NCBI GenBank assembly: GCA_963970005.1
Contig: CAXAMN010008557.1
Span: 716,757 to 780,756 of the forward strand
Origin: Durusdinium trenchii
Taxonomy: Eukaryota; Sar; Dinophyceae; Suessiales; Symbiodiniaceae
Length of the DNA: 64,000 nt
Direction: 5' to 3'
Below, piece by piece: positions 33,821 through 45,569 of this stretch (its first letter is position 1; each line of letters opens with the position of its first letter). A model generated the notes under the pieces. It worked only from the letters and a program-made list of their open reading frames with translations. It had not been told where the DNA came from and did no database searches. A program made the position numbers and the translations under genes.

Positions 33821-35655
33821 CTATGCCTCTAGATCTTGCTGGACCTCCGCCCCAACAACTTTGAAGTGAGTCGGGCCTCTGATATCCTTCTCAGGTGATC
33901 CCAGCACCTTCTCCTTCTGGTAGGCCTGGATTGCTCTGTCGAATGCAGCGACTGGCCTTGATAGAGGGCGCTGATGGGAGAGGGCTTCCTCCCTTCTATC
34001 CATGACCCGTGAAACTGTGGATGTGTTGTCGACCAACTTGGCTGCAGGAGTAGATAAGAGCTCAGGCGCGGGAACTGTGAGAGCAGGAAAGGACTTCATT
34101 GTTCCCCCTCCTCTTGTGCGTCGCTCTTCTTTCTCCAATTTCTTTTTGGGTGCTTTTTGGGGTTGATCCTCCTTCGCCGGCTTGGGAGATATCGTTTCTC
34201 TTGCTCACAATGAGGTCCACCAGCTCTTTGATGTAGCCTTTCCTCTTGCATAGCCCGCCAAGTTGCGATTGGTGAACACCCTCCTGCAGGGCTAGTAGAA
34301 GGCCAATGTCCATCAGAGCGGACAGCTCCAGGCAAACTGCCAATAGAGCTGTCCCATCCCGAGCTGCACCTATGCTGTCGTTCTGGAGGTGATCGAGGAT
34401 AAGGGCCACTTGCCACATGATTTGTCCCAGATCTCTGCACTTGCATAGCCGCTGGTGACCGCGTTGAAGAAGGTTCCTCTGTGAAGAGCTAACTCCTGCT
34501 GAAGACGGACTCTCCCCTGGGCACCCTTGATGCTCATGCCTCCTCCACTGTCCACCTTCTCCTTCAGTACCTCGCCCGCCATGGCACTGCTCATAGGTTC
34601 CGTAGAGGCTTGTGCTTTGTAGGAGTACGGGTCAATGAATTTCGCGGAGCTGGCATATCGTCCAGGAAGGATGCCAACTTCTTGGGTGTGGAAGCAGAGC
34701 CAGGATTCCTCCTGCGACTCTGAGTTCCCGAAGCACCCATTCGACCCTCTACTGAGCCGGATAGGCCACTCCAGCGCCCTCAAAGTAGATGCGAGCCTCC
34801 GTCTTGGATGGCCGGGCGTGACAAATGGTATGGCTGTGAGCACAAAGGCGAAGAACTCTCGGGAGCTATGAAAGATCTGAGGATCACCACCCTGTGGTCC
34901 CCGGACAACGCACCACACCCTGTTTGGCAAATCAATGGCCTCGGTGCGAAAAGGAGAGGAGACTCGTCCCTGCTGCACCGCTCTAGCCCACTGACCTGCT
35001 TTCCAAGCCCGCCTTGCTCGATCTGTGGCTGAGAGCTTCGATCCGGAGAGGCGAGAACTTGCAGCACCAATCCAAGTAGCAGGGCAATTGTCAAAAGAAG
35101 CCTCAGCAGAGGAGCGAGTCTCCCCCGTGTAGACGGAGGTAGGTCTTGCCCTGGAGAATCCGAGTTGCTCCTTCGGAGGAAAATGCACGCTGGATCTCTG
35201 TGGCCACCGAAGAGGTAGGAGCAAGCGTTGAAGGGGCACTCGATGTAGGGCCGTGGTTGCCGGAGGCGACCTGCTGGACGAAGCTGGCAGCAGTAGTAGG
35301 AGGGCCTCGCACGGTAACAGCAAGGCCTGCAAACTGAATGTCGAGTTCGACCACCTCTGGATCCTCACGGCCGCTTCTCATGCAAATACTTGGCCAGCCT
35401 GGATGAGGTGCCCTCTCGGGAGCAAGGCGAAGGTGCAGATTCCAGACCGTTGAGGCGAAAGTGTGGCAAGAGGAAGTAAGCACCGACGAGGCTGCAGGAG
35501 ATGCTAAAGAGGAGGCCAAGAAGGAAGGAGGCCAAGACCGCTCCAAATCCAAAGGGGCAAGCGAGGCCGAAGAGGTTGCTTGTCAAGCCTAGGTGAGCAA
35601 ACCTCAGAGCCGAAGCTAAGTCCATCCACTGTATGCTTGAGGAGCGGCGAAACAT
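33821..35655 (-). pseudogene. N-terminal region and RT remnant of the DIRS-like element
   Basis: Overlapping open frames hold pieces of one protein in shifted frames: ELDIQFAGLAVTVRGPPTTA (35550-35103), WQVALILDHLQNDSIGAARD (34418-34062) and AFDRAIQAYQKEKVLGSPEK (34138-33821). No catalytic RT aspartates were found, suggesting an internal deletion. Confidence 0.5.
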
Positions 35656-35659
35656 GAAA

Positions 35660-36300
35660 TCACTCCTACCACATCAATGAGAAGAGGGCGGGAGCGGACA
35701 GGGGGTGGAAGCGCAGTTGTACCACGGCGTACCTCACTGCATCACAAATTGCCAGAGTACACTTCCCAACATCACAATCGCAAACCGTCACTTCACCACA
35801 CCACATCATGCGGCAAGCCATCAGAACTCCCTTCACATTTCATCACACCAAAAATCACCGAGTTCTATTTCGCCATGTGACAAGTCAGCACGTCACTGGA
35901 TGTCGCGCATCTTCATTGCAAGACCACTACATCACCGGCCGCAAAACAACACAATACAACACTCTTATAGTCACTTATAGACTTATAGTTTACATATGTT
36001 TACATACCTTTATACTTTATACCTTCATTGAAACTTCCGCCCTCTGGCTTTCCTGGAGCTTACCTGCCAAACGTACAGTGTAGTAAGTGGCTGTAACTCC
36101 ATCAAATGGCTTTGGCACTTTCCAGTCATCCACGTCCACTGGGATATGCATGTTCGAAAGACACGAGCGTGGGGCTCAAGGTATATAGCCTGCCATCTTG
36201 GGTAGGTGGTGACCGTTCATTGCTGCGAGAGTTGCATAAAGCTCATCCTTCCTCTCTACCTGGAAGGCTGCAGAATTCAGCAGGACCTAATAAGTTGGAC
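35660..36300. other. Intron-like stretch of the cupin-type gene
   Basis: No recognised gene. A possible small exon of the cupin gene (DELYATLAAMNG) is at about 36250-36215 on the minus strand, after an AG|G acceptor, but cannot be tied to its neighbours. Confidence 0.35.
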
Positions 36301-36307
36301 ATCCGGC

Positions 36308-36870
36308 CTTGTACATTTCGCGGAGGAATTTTTCAAAGGGCCATTGCACAGTAGGGCCTCCGCGCTCTTCAACCTGCGCTCTCACCAAATATGTTCTCAC
36401 TGAAACAGTCTAGATTTCTTGACGTTTCACCAGGACCTTCTTGATCTCAACGTCAACTCTTCGCTTGCGCCAAAGGTCCAGGAGGTACTCATCAGTCCAT
36501 TTTGAAAAGGCTTTCCTCAATGTGAAACCGTTGCACGTGTGCTCACAAAACCACATCGGACAAGATGCTGAGTCTGCGCAGCATTCTTTAGGACGACAGG
36601 TCCTCAGATCTTCAACCGCAAAGCCATTGACGCGGGGGTTAAGAACTCTTTGCTGCTGGGAATCGGTTTGCACGCACATAGTCCTGGTAGAAGGTCTGCC
36701 AGTCAGGAAGGCCCGTAAGCACCTCTACGGGCTTTGAATGACCCACCTCCTCAGGATCATGTGAATTCCAGGCTGGAAACGTTGAACCATCAAACCAACA
36801 CTGTGGGAGTGCCTGCATCCACGCACCATGCCCAGGTGTGTCAGATGTGCCACCCCCAAAGTCCTTGGCT
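36308..36870 (-). CDS. Cupin/JmjC-type oxygenase, N-terminal exons
   Basis: Minus-strand exons: about 36870-36680 (GGTSDTPGHGAWMQALPQCW, then LPDWQTFYQDYVRAN), 36515-36419 (AFSKWTDEYLLDLW, VDVEIKK, VKRQ) and 36373-36308 (VEERGGPTVQWPFEKFLREM). The segments FYQDYV, KWTDEYL and PFEKFL follow the order found upstream of the HxD motif in cupin-8/JmjC proteins. The junction 36419 to 36373 closes in frame with a GA donor and a CAG|G acceptor. The catalytic exons lie about 6 kb downstream at 30372-29586, the DIRS-like element between. The junction between the first and second exon and the start codon are not resolved. Confidence 0.65.
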
Positions 36871-36879
36871 CCTCTGTAA

Positions 36880-39800
36880 ACAGGCGAGTTTGTTGCACAG
36901 CTCGGGACACGGTCCAAAGTGTATCGAATGATTGGCATTCCAGAGCATAAACTTTCAAAGCCCTTTCCTGGCTCTACCTTGGGGCCGCCGTACGTTTCCG
37001 TCGCTTTCCATTCGAGAAACTGCGCACAGGAACACAGCCTACAGCACGCCTAATCTCAGGCCAGGAAGCTGTTGGTGGAACAGGAGCCTTGGCCTCTCCC
37101 AGCGTCGAAACCTCTAGCTGCTATTGGCACAGACTTTGGTTGGACTCTAAAACATTTAGCACAATCAGGCTTGCAACCAAGCAACCCAAAGCAAGAACAC
37201 CTTTGCAAATGCACAAAGAAACATCTTCCAGGACTGCACACTCCAAATTGGAGCGGTATGGCAAGGTGTTCCTGGTGCGACAGAAAGGCAGAGTTATATT
37301 GAGAGACGTTTTCTTATCTGCACCCTCACAGCTGCTCCTGCTCCATCCTGACACCCTGTTCTGCTTTGTGACAAACAAGTAGAGAAACAAATTGTTGGTT
37401 CAATGAATTTGCGCAGTGTATACAGTTTTGCTGGTCGCGCTCCTCTGTATTTGCCAAATGCCAATTGGCTTCGATTCACATTGGGCAACCTTCTCGGGAC
37501 TCCATCTGCTCAAGCAGTCAAGGATTGGCTGAGCAGCTCCAAGAAGAGCCACGACACACCCTGAAAAGATTGGACTTGGACTTGGATCTCAAGGATCATA
37601 TTGTGCGATCTAGTCTGCAACCGCGGCGTGCACTGGCTTGCATGCTTCATTCTTTGTGGCAGCGCGCTTCAAAAAGCACAGCCCCCCAAAATTCAGAGTA
37701 TCCAAATAAACGCGTCCCACCTTGAACCCCACATAGTATGACAAAGTGGGCATGCAATGCAGTGTGACTTTTCCAAAGGGAACGTTCAGTGTTCACACAA
37801 GATCACCAAGCTTCAGGCTGGGCTGGCTGGGCGATTCGGGCATGTCCTTCAACCAAGCAGTGCAGCCGACAATGTCATAGAGTCTCATAGAGTCATAAAG
37901 CTCCTGGAGGCTGCTCACCAATGGTGGGGGGTGCCTGAAGTTTGGCTAGCATCCTCGATCCCATTCGGGCGCATTCGACATTGGTGGCCGACCAAAAGAA
38001 TTGCACCACGGCGGAGGAGACTTCCCGAGGATGTCCAAACCTGTGAGACCACACGGCCAAGCATAGGTGATGTCGTCTAATTGATGTGCCAAGCATAGCA
38101 ATTCTCACCACTGGGGTCAAGGACTGAGACTGCGCATAGACTTCTGAGCTTGGCGCCTCACGATTTCTCTCGCGGGACTGACTTCTGCTGAGGTTCAAGA
38201 GAAAGGAACAAATCAGATCCTCTGATACTGGACCACCTGAAAAATGGAAATGAAATGAAACCGAAGCCGAGGGTCCAAGGGTTCAGCAGCAGGCGGAAGC
38301 CACATGTTATACTACAAACAAGATCAGGTCCTACTCTCAACTTGCTTTCTACTGTCAAGATAGAAGACCCACCGCAACTTCCTGCTCTGAGGCACGGTTT
38401 TCCCCACAACACCATTGCTTGTCCGCTCCAACTCCCCGACAATTTTTTGCGCTGGTGGTAGGGTTTGCAGATGGTAGCAGGTGTGCACCTTCTCAAGTCT
38501 TGAGGCATAAAGGGAAATAGCAACCAATGATTTGATGCAGTTGGGCTCTTGACTTTGCGCAAGTAGGATCTTCGGTTATGAGGACAAAGCTGTCAACAAA
38601 GCTGGGATTGGTTTTCAAATGCTGAGCCCCCATATCTTTAAATGTTGTCTTCGTCTTAGGCATCACCAGCATCGACAACAACAAGTGTCAAGTCATTATC
38701 AATTCAAACAGTCTTTCTTGTAGCAATCCGACAGCCAGGCCTCCCGGTAGACGGTGCTTAGGTGATAACGCCGCACTTGTTGTTGACCCAGGGCCTTCAG
38801 TTACGAAGGCCAAAACGACCTTTGACTTCAAACTCATCTCAAAAATTATCTTCACAAGGGCCCAAATCAGGAGAACTAGGACCTGATTGAGTAAACTCAA
38901 GCTTGCAGAAGCAATTTTTTGCACAACATGCCTTGAGAGACGAGAAATGCATGCCGCATGCCCATGTGTATTGTTGCTGCTCCTTGGTTTCCCAGCTTGT
39001 CCAAGCTCCTCCTCCTGCAAAACTGCACAACAAGCAAAACAATCATCAAACAGTAACCCCTGTGTGCGTGTGTGTCTACCTGCCTCAGCATCTTCTCTTT
39101 GCGCATGCCGAGCAGCTACTGCACGGATGAATGGTTCAGTCCTGAGCGCGACATGATCGGCACTGGGTGAGCTTTCTCCAAGAAGACCGAGTTTGCAGCA
39201 AATTTGAGCGCAGCTCCACCAGGGTGTTGCCGGCATCCTGAGCCACAGCAAGATTCACAGCCATTTCAAAGCATTGCCAGGTTGAAGAATGAAGCGAAAC
39301 AGCATGATACCGAATACCGGTTGCCTGCGTTTCTCAGAAGCAAAGGGTCTGGCCACTAAACGCACAGCCTGCGGCATTGAAGGGCCTTTGGCCAGCACCT
39401 TAGACTTGTGGTCGGAATCAGGCGCATAAGGTGGACAAGACTTGCACTTTTGTGCATGCATGAAGGTTGAGATCAAGCACACAAGCGCCCCGCATTGCTT
39501 GACAATTATGGTTCTTTCATGTTGCAATCCGCATATTAATGTCGCCTCTCCCGGCTTTAAAGTGGAACCTCTGCAACTCTCACTCTCTCCCCCTCTAGCG
39601 GCATGTCTCGTCACTGAACCGTTTCACAAACGCCCTACTTCCACTACCCCAAGAGCCCAGGACCAGGACCATGGGGACAACACAGAACTGACGCGGGAAA
39701 ACTACTAAACTTTGGTAACTGAAGAGTAGTAGAGCATCTGCCAAAGCAGGGGTTCCACGGAAGAGGACTGTCGAGGACCGTGCAGGCATCCGCCAAGTAC

Positions 39801-42800
39801 CGGACAGGTCTACATGCAAGAAGCGCAGTAGCATCCACTGAGGACTCACTGGACTCAGACCGCAGTCAATGTATCATATGGTATCTATGTCAGTCGGAGG
39901 AAGCTTACATGCCTAGCTGAACGCGCCATCCCAACTACAGGTCTGTATGATATCGTTGGTAGCTGGGCATCTAGCTGCCTAGCATCTGATATCTCTTGAA
40001 GTAGGCGGCGCCCAAGTGGTCAAACCCCTGTTTGGATCTGTTTGGGAGGATGTGGGTGAGCTGCCGGGTGCGGATTTCCCAAGCCTGAAGCGCACGCCTG
40101 GTCATAGCGACATGGAATGGAGTTCATGGACTCGCTGTTTGGAGGAGCGGGAAATTGGAGCCAGCAACCCCCCACCAAGGCAGTGAGCACCCTGAGCTTT
40201 GGTGTCTCAGGCGTACGATGAACCTCCCCAAGGACACCGGCTGCATCCGGCGTATGGGTGTTGGGACAGTTCCAGCCTGCCAAACACTGCACGAGCACTT
40301 CACTGCCACAAAGGTGAAGGGAGTGTGCACATCAGTGAAGGCATTGGCGACTGCAAATCCTGAACCATGCAGTCAAGTGATCACACTCCCCTGTTTTGTG
40401 TGTTGGGTCTTCTCAGGTTTGGAGGAGAGGGGGTTGGACGGAGAAGATGAGGAGAAGTGTGAAGCAAAGAAAAAAGCGGGCGCCTGCCACGTTTGATACA
40501 TGGAGCATGGATGTCATGTCTGGAGGCTGTGAGGGAGGCTCTGGAAGACTTTGGTGGCGAGTGGTGAATCTCTTTTTCTTCTTCTCAAAACTTGCGGTTT
40601 CGTGTTTGTTGGCGAGGAGTATTGAAGCCGTGGAGGCCGTGCGAGGAAAGCTTTGACAGTGTGGTGGAGGCCATGGAGACCGTGTGCGTATGTATGGGGG
40701 CCAAAGAGGAGTTCTATGCATGTGTCATGTCGGATCAAAAGATTTATGAACCATGCTAACAGGTCAAAATGAAATGGGATGTCTAAGAGACCAAGGGAAA
40801 ACAAAGTTTGATCATGAGCACCTGTACTTGATGAGGTAATTGGAGGTCAATAGGGCAAAATGCATGAATGCAATATGAGCTACCATGCTGAACAATGATG
40901 AACAATGAACGAGTTGAACATGAGCGCAAAGCGAGGATAAGTTGACATAACCGACATAATCATCATTGATGTGCGATGAGCTGAACAAAACCAAATGACA
41001 TCCCAAGTGGTCTATGTATACATACATGTATACTAATTGTAATTTGTTTATAATTACACCACATTCTAATTAAATTCTAATTTAGCTTCTTGTTTCTACT
41101 AGCTTCTTGTTACTACTAGTAAGGCACTTGTTACTAGTAGCGATGCCCTTTGCTCCTAGTAGCGTCCTTGCTCCTACATGTATAATACGTATATGTAAAC
41201 CTGTGAAAGTCGGATAGCCTAGCAAGTCGAGCGATTCAAAATTTGCAAATCTCCAGCTAGCCAATGCTAGCGCTTTCGTGACTTGTTTCATAACTCTTAG
41301 TGTCTTCCAACTGAGCCGAGGATGATGCTTGAACACACAAAAGGAGCGCTTAAATGGTCAGCTCAAGTAGGGCACTTACAAAAATATGACTTCCTCTAAC
41401 CAGAAGATTCGATGCAACGGCACGGTTTGGTGACTTTTCTCCACACCAGTATGCACCACGCACAATACAGTACACCTTTGTTCTGACATCTAATATTCAA
41501 CAATGTTAAACGAATAGCAAAAGCATGCAAAAGCTCAACGCAGTCATGTACAAAACGTTGCAAAACAATCCAAGTCTGCTAGCGTGCATGGTGCCAACTG
41601 CCCAGTCACAGTAGGATCATGTAAGTTTCAGGCAGCATTGCTTGGCCTGATTTGTGTTGCAACATGAGCTGCAGTCACACCACCACAACTTGTCGCAAAC
41701 AACCGTGAACAAAGTCAAGGCAAACCCCCAAGTGAAGGGCGAGTGAGCACCACCTTCTGGCACTTCTCTGCGTACTGGTCGCAGCAGTGGGCACAAATCA
41801 TACACCTCACAAAAAAGTGCCGCTAAGCGCTCAGCCAACACTGCAAAAGCTGAAATTGAAAACATGCTTGAGGCCATTGCTGCAGCATGCTTCCGGCAAA
41901 GATCACGAAAAAGTTGCAACCTTGTGTAGGTGCATGCATAACATATTCTCGGGTTGTGTCGGTCCTGGGTATCCAAGGACATTGCACAGCATCCCTGGCT
42001 TCAGCTTCAGCCTCAATTGTTCGGGCCTCCGACACCGCAAGTCAAAAAGATTGTTCCATGAATGGCGATGTGCTCTTCAGCAGTCTGTGGACATTCATGA
42101 AAGTACAAAATGCTCCCATGACGACAATGTCAGAGTATCTTCCTTAGATGTCGTCTTTGTTGAACAGTTTGTTGACCAGCACTTTCGACAATTAATCGAA
42201 CCATCAAACCATCGGACCTGAGCTTGAGGGAGCAAAAAGAGCTGCTCGAAAAAGGGAATGTCCTGCAACAACAATTTGAGGACCTTTCTTCTTCCAAAAC
42301 TGGCACGGCCTCATTCATGACCGTGAATGCTTGTCAGTGCATCAAAGTTCTTTCTCTGGTTGGTGCTGGCACTGCGATGACAAGCTGCAAATGGCTGCAC
42401 ATCGTGGAATCAGCCATCCTGCAAGAACTAAAGCGTCAAGAAGTCCCTGGAGCATTTGTCAACATTTGTTAAATCTCATCTCAAAGTAGACCTCTGACTT
42501 ATGCCCATGGCACACAATTTGCCGAAAGTTGAGGATATAGATGTTGCTGGCCTGACCTAAAGAAAAACCACGCACCTCATTCAAGAACAGCACGTTGCCA
42601 TGAAGAAGCACTCTAAGCAGTAACACCTAAGCTTGTTGTGACATGCCAATTTGTGCCCTTTTGTCACCGAGCAGGCCCCCCCAAAGCAACGGTCTTGACA
42701 TTTTAAACATTTGTTGATTAGCAGGCTTGGCCCCTAGCTAATTCATATGGCAGTTTTTCATCCTTCCGCCTCTTCTTCAGTGGCCTGGCGACGTTGTCCG

Positions 42801-43480
42801 CTCACATGCTGTGGTGCCAACTGCCAATTAATGGGCCAGCAGCTTTCGCAAAGCGCTTGAATGAGTGCAACACGTGGTACGAACATCAGAAGTCCCCAGC
42901 GCTTGGATGGTGATGGTTCACGAGACCTTGGCTCAGTCAAGACTTCCTAATGAGTGGATTGACCATTGAATTGCTCCCCTTTCTCACAGCCTGACAGCCT
43001 TGCAAGTGCCAATGTCAGTGCAACTGCGACGAAGCATCCAGAGATTCCACAGCGTGTGACTTGCAGCTTCAAGAGGAACAGCTTGTTTTTTCCGCGACAT
43101 GTTTTTTCTCAGAGCCTCATGAAACTGCTTAGAGTTTCATGACATCAAAGCGTTGAGGGACTGTCACGCCAAGCGATTTCTCCGGCCGAATGCCCAATTG
43201 CGTGCGTGAAGTGTTGGTCATAGAACATTCCGATAAGACTGGCAAAATCAAATGAAAACGTAAAGCTGGCATGGCAATGATCTGTCCCAGCAAATTTGCT
43301 GGGAGAAAAACTCTTTCGGCAAACAGTCTGAGGGCCATTTATAACACCTTGAAAACTGCACATGCCAAGACTTGTGCATGTCTAAAGGATTGATAGCGTT
43401 TACCCTGCAGCTGTCTGCATTGTCAAGGTCGTGTGGCAATTTCATACCGGCTCTAGCCATTGCAGGTTTGCACCCTTGCT
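36880..43480. other. Unannotated stretch with exon-like frames
   Basis: No recognised gene. Minus-strand frames at 39251-38688, 39614-39255, 41982-41617 and 43363-43145, and a plus-strand frame at 42224-42472, have protein-like composition but no domain I can name; some may be exons. A minisatellite of CTTGTTACTACTAGTA-type units lies at 41088-41180. Confidence 0.35.
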
Positions 43481-43754
43481 AGGCAACACTATGTGTAATA
43501 TGTATATATATATATATATATTTGTGTGTGATTCTTTTTGCACATGCAAATCACTCCCCCCACTTCACCACTTTCAACATCAATACGAAAGCTGATACAG
43601 TCATTAGTAATACATGGGTGTTGATCTAAATTCCTTTATCCGGGACCCGTCATCTTAGCCAAAAAATTACTTTAGCCATCCCCCTGTACATAACGGGGTG
43701 ACCTTGGACACCCCATTCTATAGCTATAAAAGTGGGGACGCGGAGTTTGGTGTT

Positions 43755-44362
43755 ACAAAATGCTAGGACCTGGAACAAAAAGGTATCTATAAAATGAAGA
43801 TATCTCTAGTGATGATAGAAATGGGGAGTCTGTTTCAAGTCAAGCTGAAATTGCTCTAGAGAATGCCTGGCCCAACCCTCAACCTCTCAACAAATAAAAA
43901 TACAAAACACTGAAAAACATTTTGTAGTGCACTCGTCTTGGATCATGAAAATATAGGGTCAGCTGATCCAAAAGGATCTTTGCCGGATGCAACCATTGTT
44001 CACCAAAAAGTGCGTCCACTACAAAATGACTATCGTTCAAAAAGGCACCTCTACAAAATGACAGCGTGCAACCTTGCTCTTTGCAACACACTTGAAATGG
44101 CTTCCACTACAAAATGGATTTGGTATGACTTGGATCCAAACAAGGCTCCACTATAAAATGTCCGCCCAAGCAAATGATGTCATCATGTTCATGCCAAAAA
44201 TTGTCACTACAAAATGATGGTGGCTGGTGACATTTGTTCAATGTCTCTGAGCGAAACACTTAAATCACTACAACATGCAAGCACACGAGGTCATCATGGG
44301 ACACGATTTTTATATAAAAAACTGATTTATATAGGGGCTCGAGCACTCCCATTCTGTAGTGG
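43755..44362. repeat. Interspersed CACTACAAAATG motif cluster
   Basis: The motif or a one-base variant occurs in direct orientation near 44018, 44049, 44106, 44149, 44205 and 44267, with inverted copies at both ends (CATTTTGTAGTG near 43918, CATTCTGTAGTG near 44350). Spacing is 33-61 bases and the sequence between is unrelated. No gene is present. Confidence 0.6.
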
Positions 44363-44724
44363 AAATGCACTGGGGGATCTTTAGCCAAACTTTCGCCTTC
44401 CTGCGTTTTATCTTTCGCCGAAGTATGTTGTATTTATGTGTGCCATGTATGTTGTATGATGGATACCAATTTTTTTACGTCAATGGCTTCTTCTTTACTG
44501 GCAAATACATGATAAAAACTTCACTGTTTGTCAGCATGTGTCTTCTACTTAACTGTTGACACCCGGTACGTCTCTTTTGTTTCTCCTGGGTGTCAGAAAG
44601 AATCAAAATTGCAAGAATCACTGTAGTAGCCGGTCACTCAGACGTACTCATAATGAGCTGGGGGTCAGATGTGGCAGGGTGAACTTTCGCCAATCTTGAG
44701 CTGAACTTGAGGAGATGGGGGTGG

Positions 44725-45081
44725 ACGAAAGGTACAGACATGCGGCTGCTGCCACTGGTGCCACTGCTGCTGCTTTCTGCTTTGCTGTGCTNNNNNNNNN
44801 NCTGCCACTGGTGCCACTGCTGCTGCTTTCTGCTTTGCTGTGCTGCAACTGCTGCTTTGCTGTTGCTGCTGCTGCCACCGCCACTGCTGGCTGCTTGCTT
44901 TTGCTCAGATCACTACCAAATTCTCCGCGGCGCAAGGTGGAGTCGAATGGGGGGGGGAGGGCCCCCCCCCCTTGACATTTAAAACCAACTCTTAAACGAC
45001 CGAAATCAAGCACCGGACCACTTCACCGCCCCCAATACATAAAGCAAAGACAACTCAGGTAGCGTAACCGCTACCTTTCGT
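44725..45081. mobile_element. TIR-ended repeat family, copy C
   Basis: Starts ACGAAAGGTA and ends GCTACCTTTCGT. It keeps the left flank (AACTTGAGGAGATGGGGGTG), the GGTGGAGTCGAATGGGGGGG / C-run hairpin and the CTCAGGTAGCGTAACC right end, but its middle is replaced by CTG-rich low-complexity sequence that contains the scaffold gap. Confidence 0.6.
44792..44801. other. Scaffold gap (10 N) with duplicated edges
   Basis: The 43 bases before the gap (44749-44791) are identical to the 43 after it (44802-44844). As with the other gap, this suggests two contig ends that overlap and should have been merged. Confidence 0.95.
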
Positions 45082-45149
45082 GACCTTCGCCAAACTTTCG
45101 CCTTTTGCGGGGTAGAGTTTTGTGGCAAAGCCACCCCCCCAAAGCAGGA

Positions 45150-45500
45150 GCAGGAATAGTAGTAGTAGTAGTAGTGGTAGTAGTAGTAGTAGCAGCAGCT
45201 GCAGCAGCAGCAGGAGAAGTAGTAGTAGTAGTAGTAGCAGCTGCAGCAGCAGCAGGAGTAGTAGTACTAGTAGTAGTCGTCGTCGTCGTGGTGGTGGTGG
45301 TGGTGGTACTAGTAGTAGTGGTAGCGGTAGTGGTAGTGATGGTGGTAGTAGTAGTAGTAGTAGCTGCAGCAGCAGGAGTAGCAGTACCAGCAGCAGCAGG
45401 AGTGTAGGAGGAGGAGGAGGAGGAGTAGTAGCAGCAGCAGCAGGAGTGTAGGAGGAGGAGGAGGAGGAGTAGTAGTAGTAGTAGTAGTAGCAACAGCAGC
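45150..45500. repeat. Trinucleotide repeat field (GTA, GCA, GGA)
   Basis: Interrupted (GTA)n, (GCA)n, (GGT)n and (GGA)n runs. All three frames of both strands are open, giving Ser-, Val-, Ala- or Thr-rich translations that are not evidence of protein. Confidence 0.92.
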
Positions 45501-45569
45501 AGAAAGAACATCTTTAGCCATATCTTTCGCCCCCCAAAATATACTTTCGCCAACTCGAGAAACAACTTT

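Larger units (their letters stand above)
31456..35655 (-). mobile_element. DIRS-like (tyrosine-recombinase) retroelement, decayed
   Basis: Domains in order on the minus strand: an N-terminal region (35552-34062; ELDIQFAGLAVTVRGPP and WQVALILDHLQNDS), an RT remnant (34138-33821; SPEKDIRGPTHFKVVGAE), RNase H-like (33785-33396), a methyltransferase-like region (33375-about 32640) and a tyrosine recombinase (32632-31456). The order RT, RNase H, methyltransferase, tyrosine recombinase is that of DIRS elements. The RT palm seems deleted and every module boundary needs a frame change, so it is dead. Its ends were not found. It sits between the N-terminal and catalytic exons of the cupin-type gene, that is, within an intron. 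Confidence 0.65.

Noticed and set aside
45071..45565. Long Leu/Thr- and Ser/Val/Ala-rich frames
   Set aside because: Pure translations of trinucleotide repeats, open in every frame.
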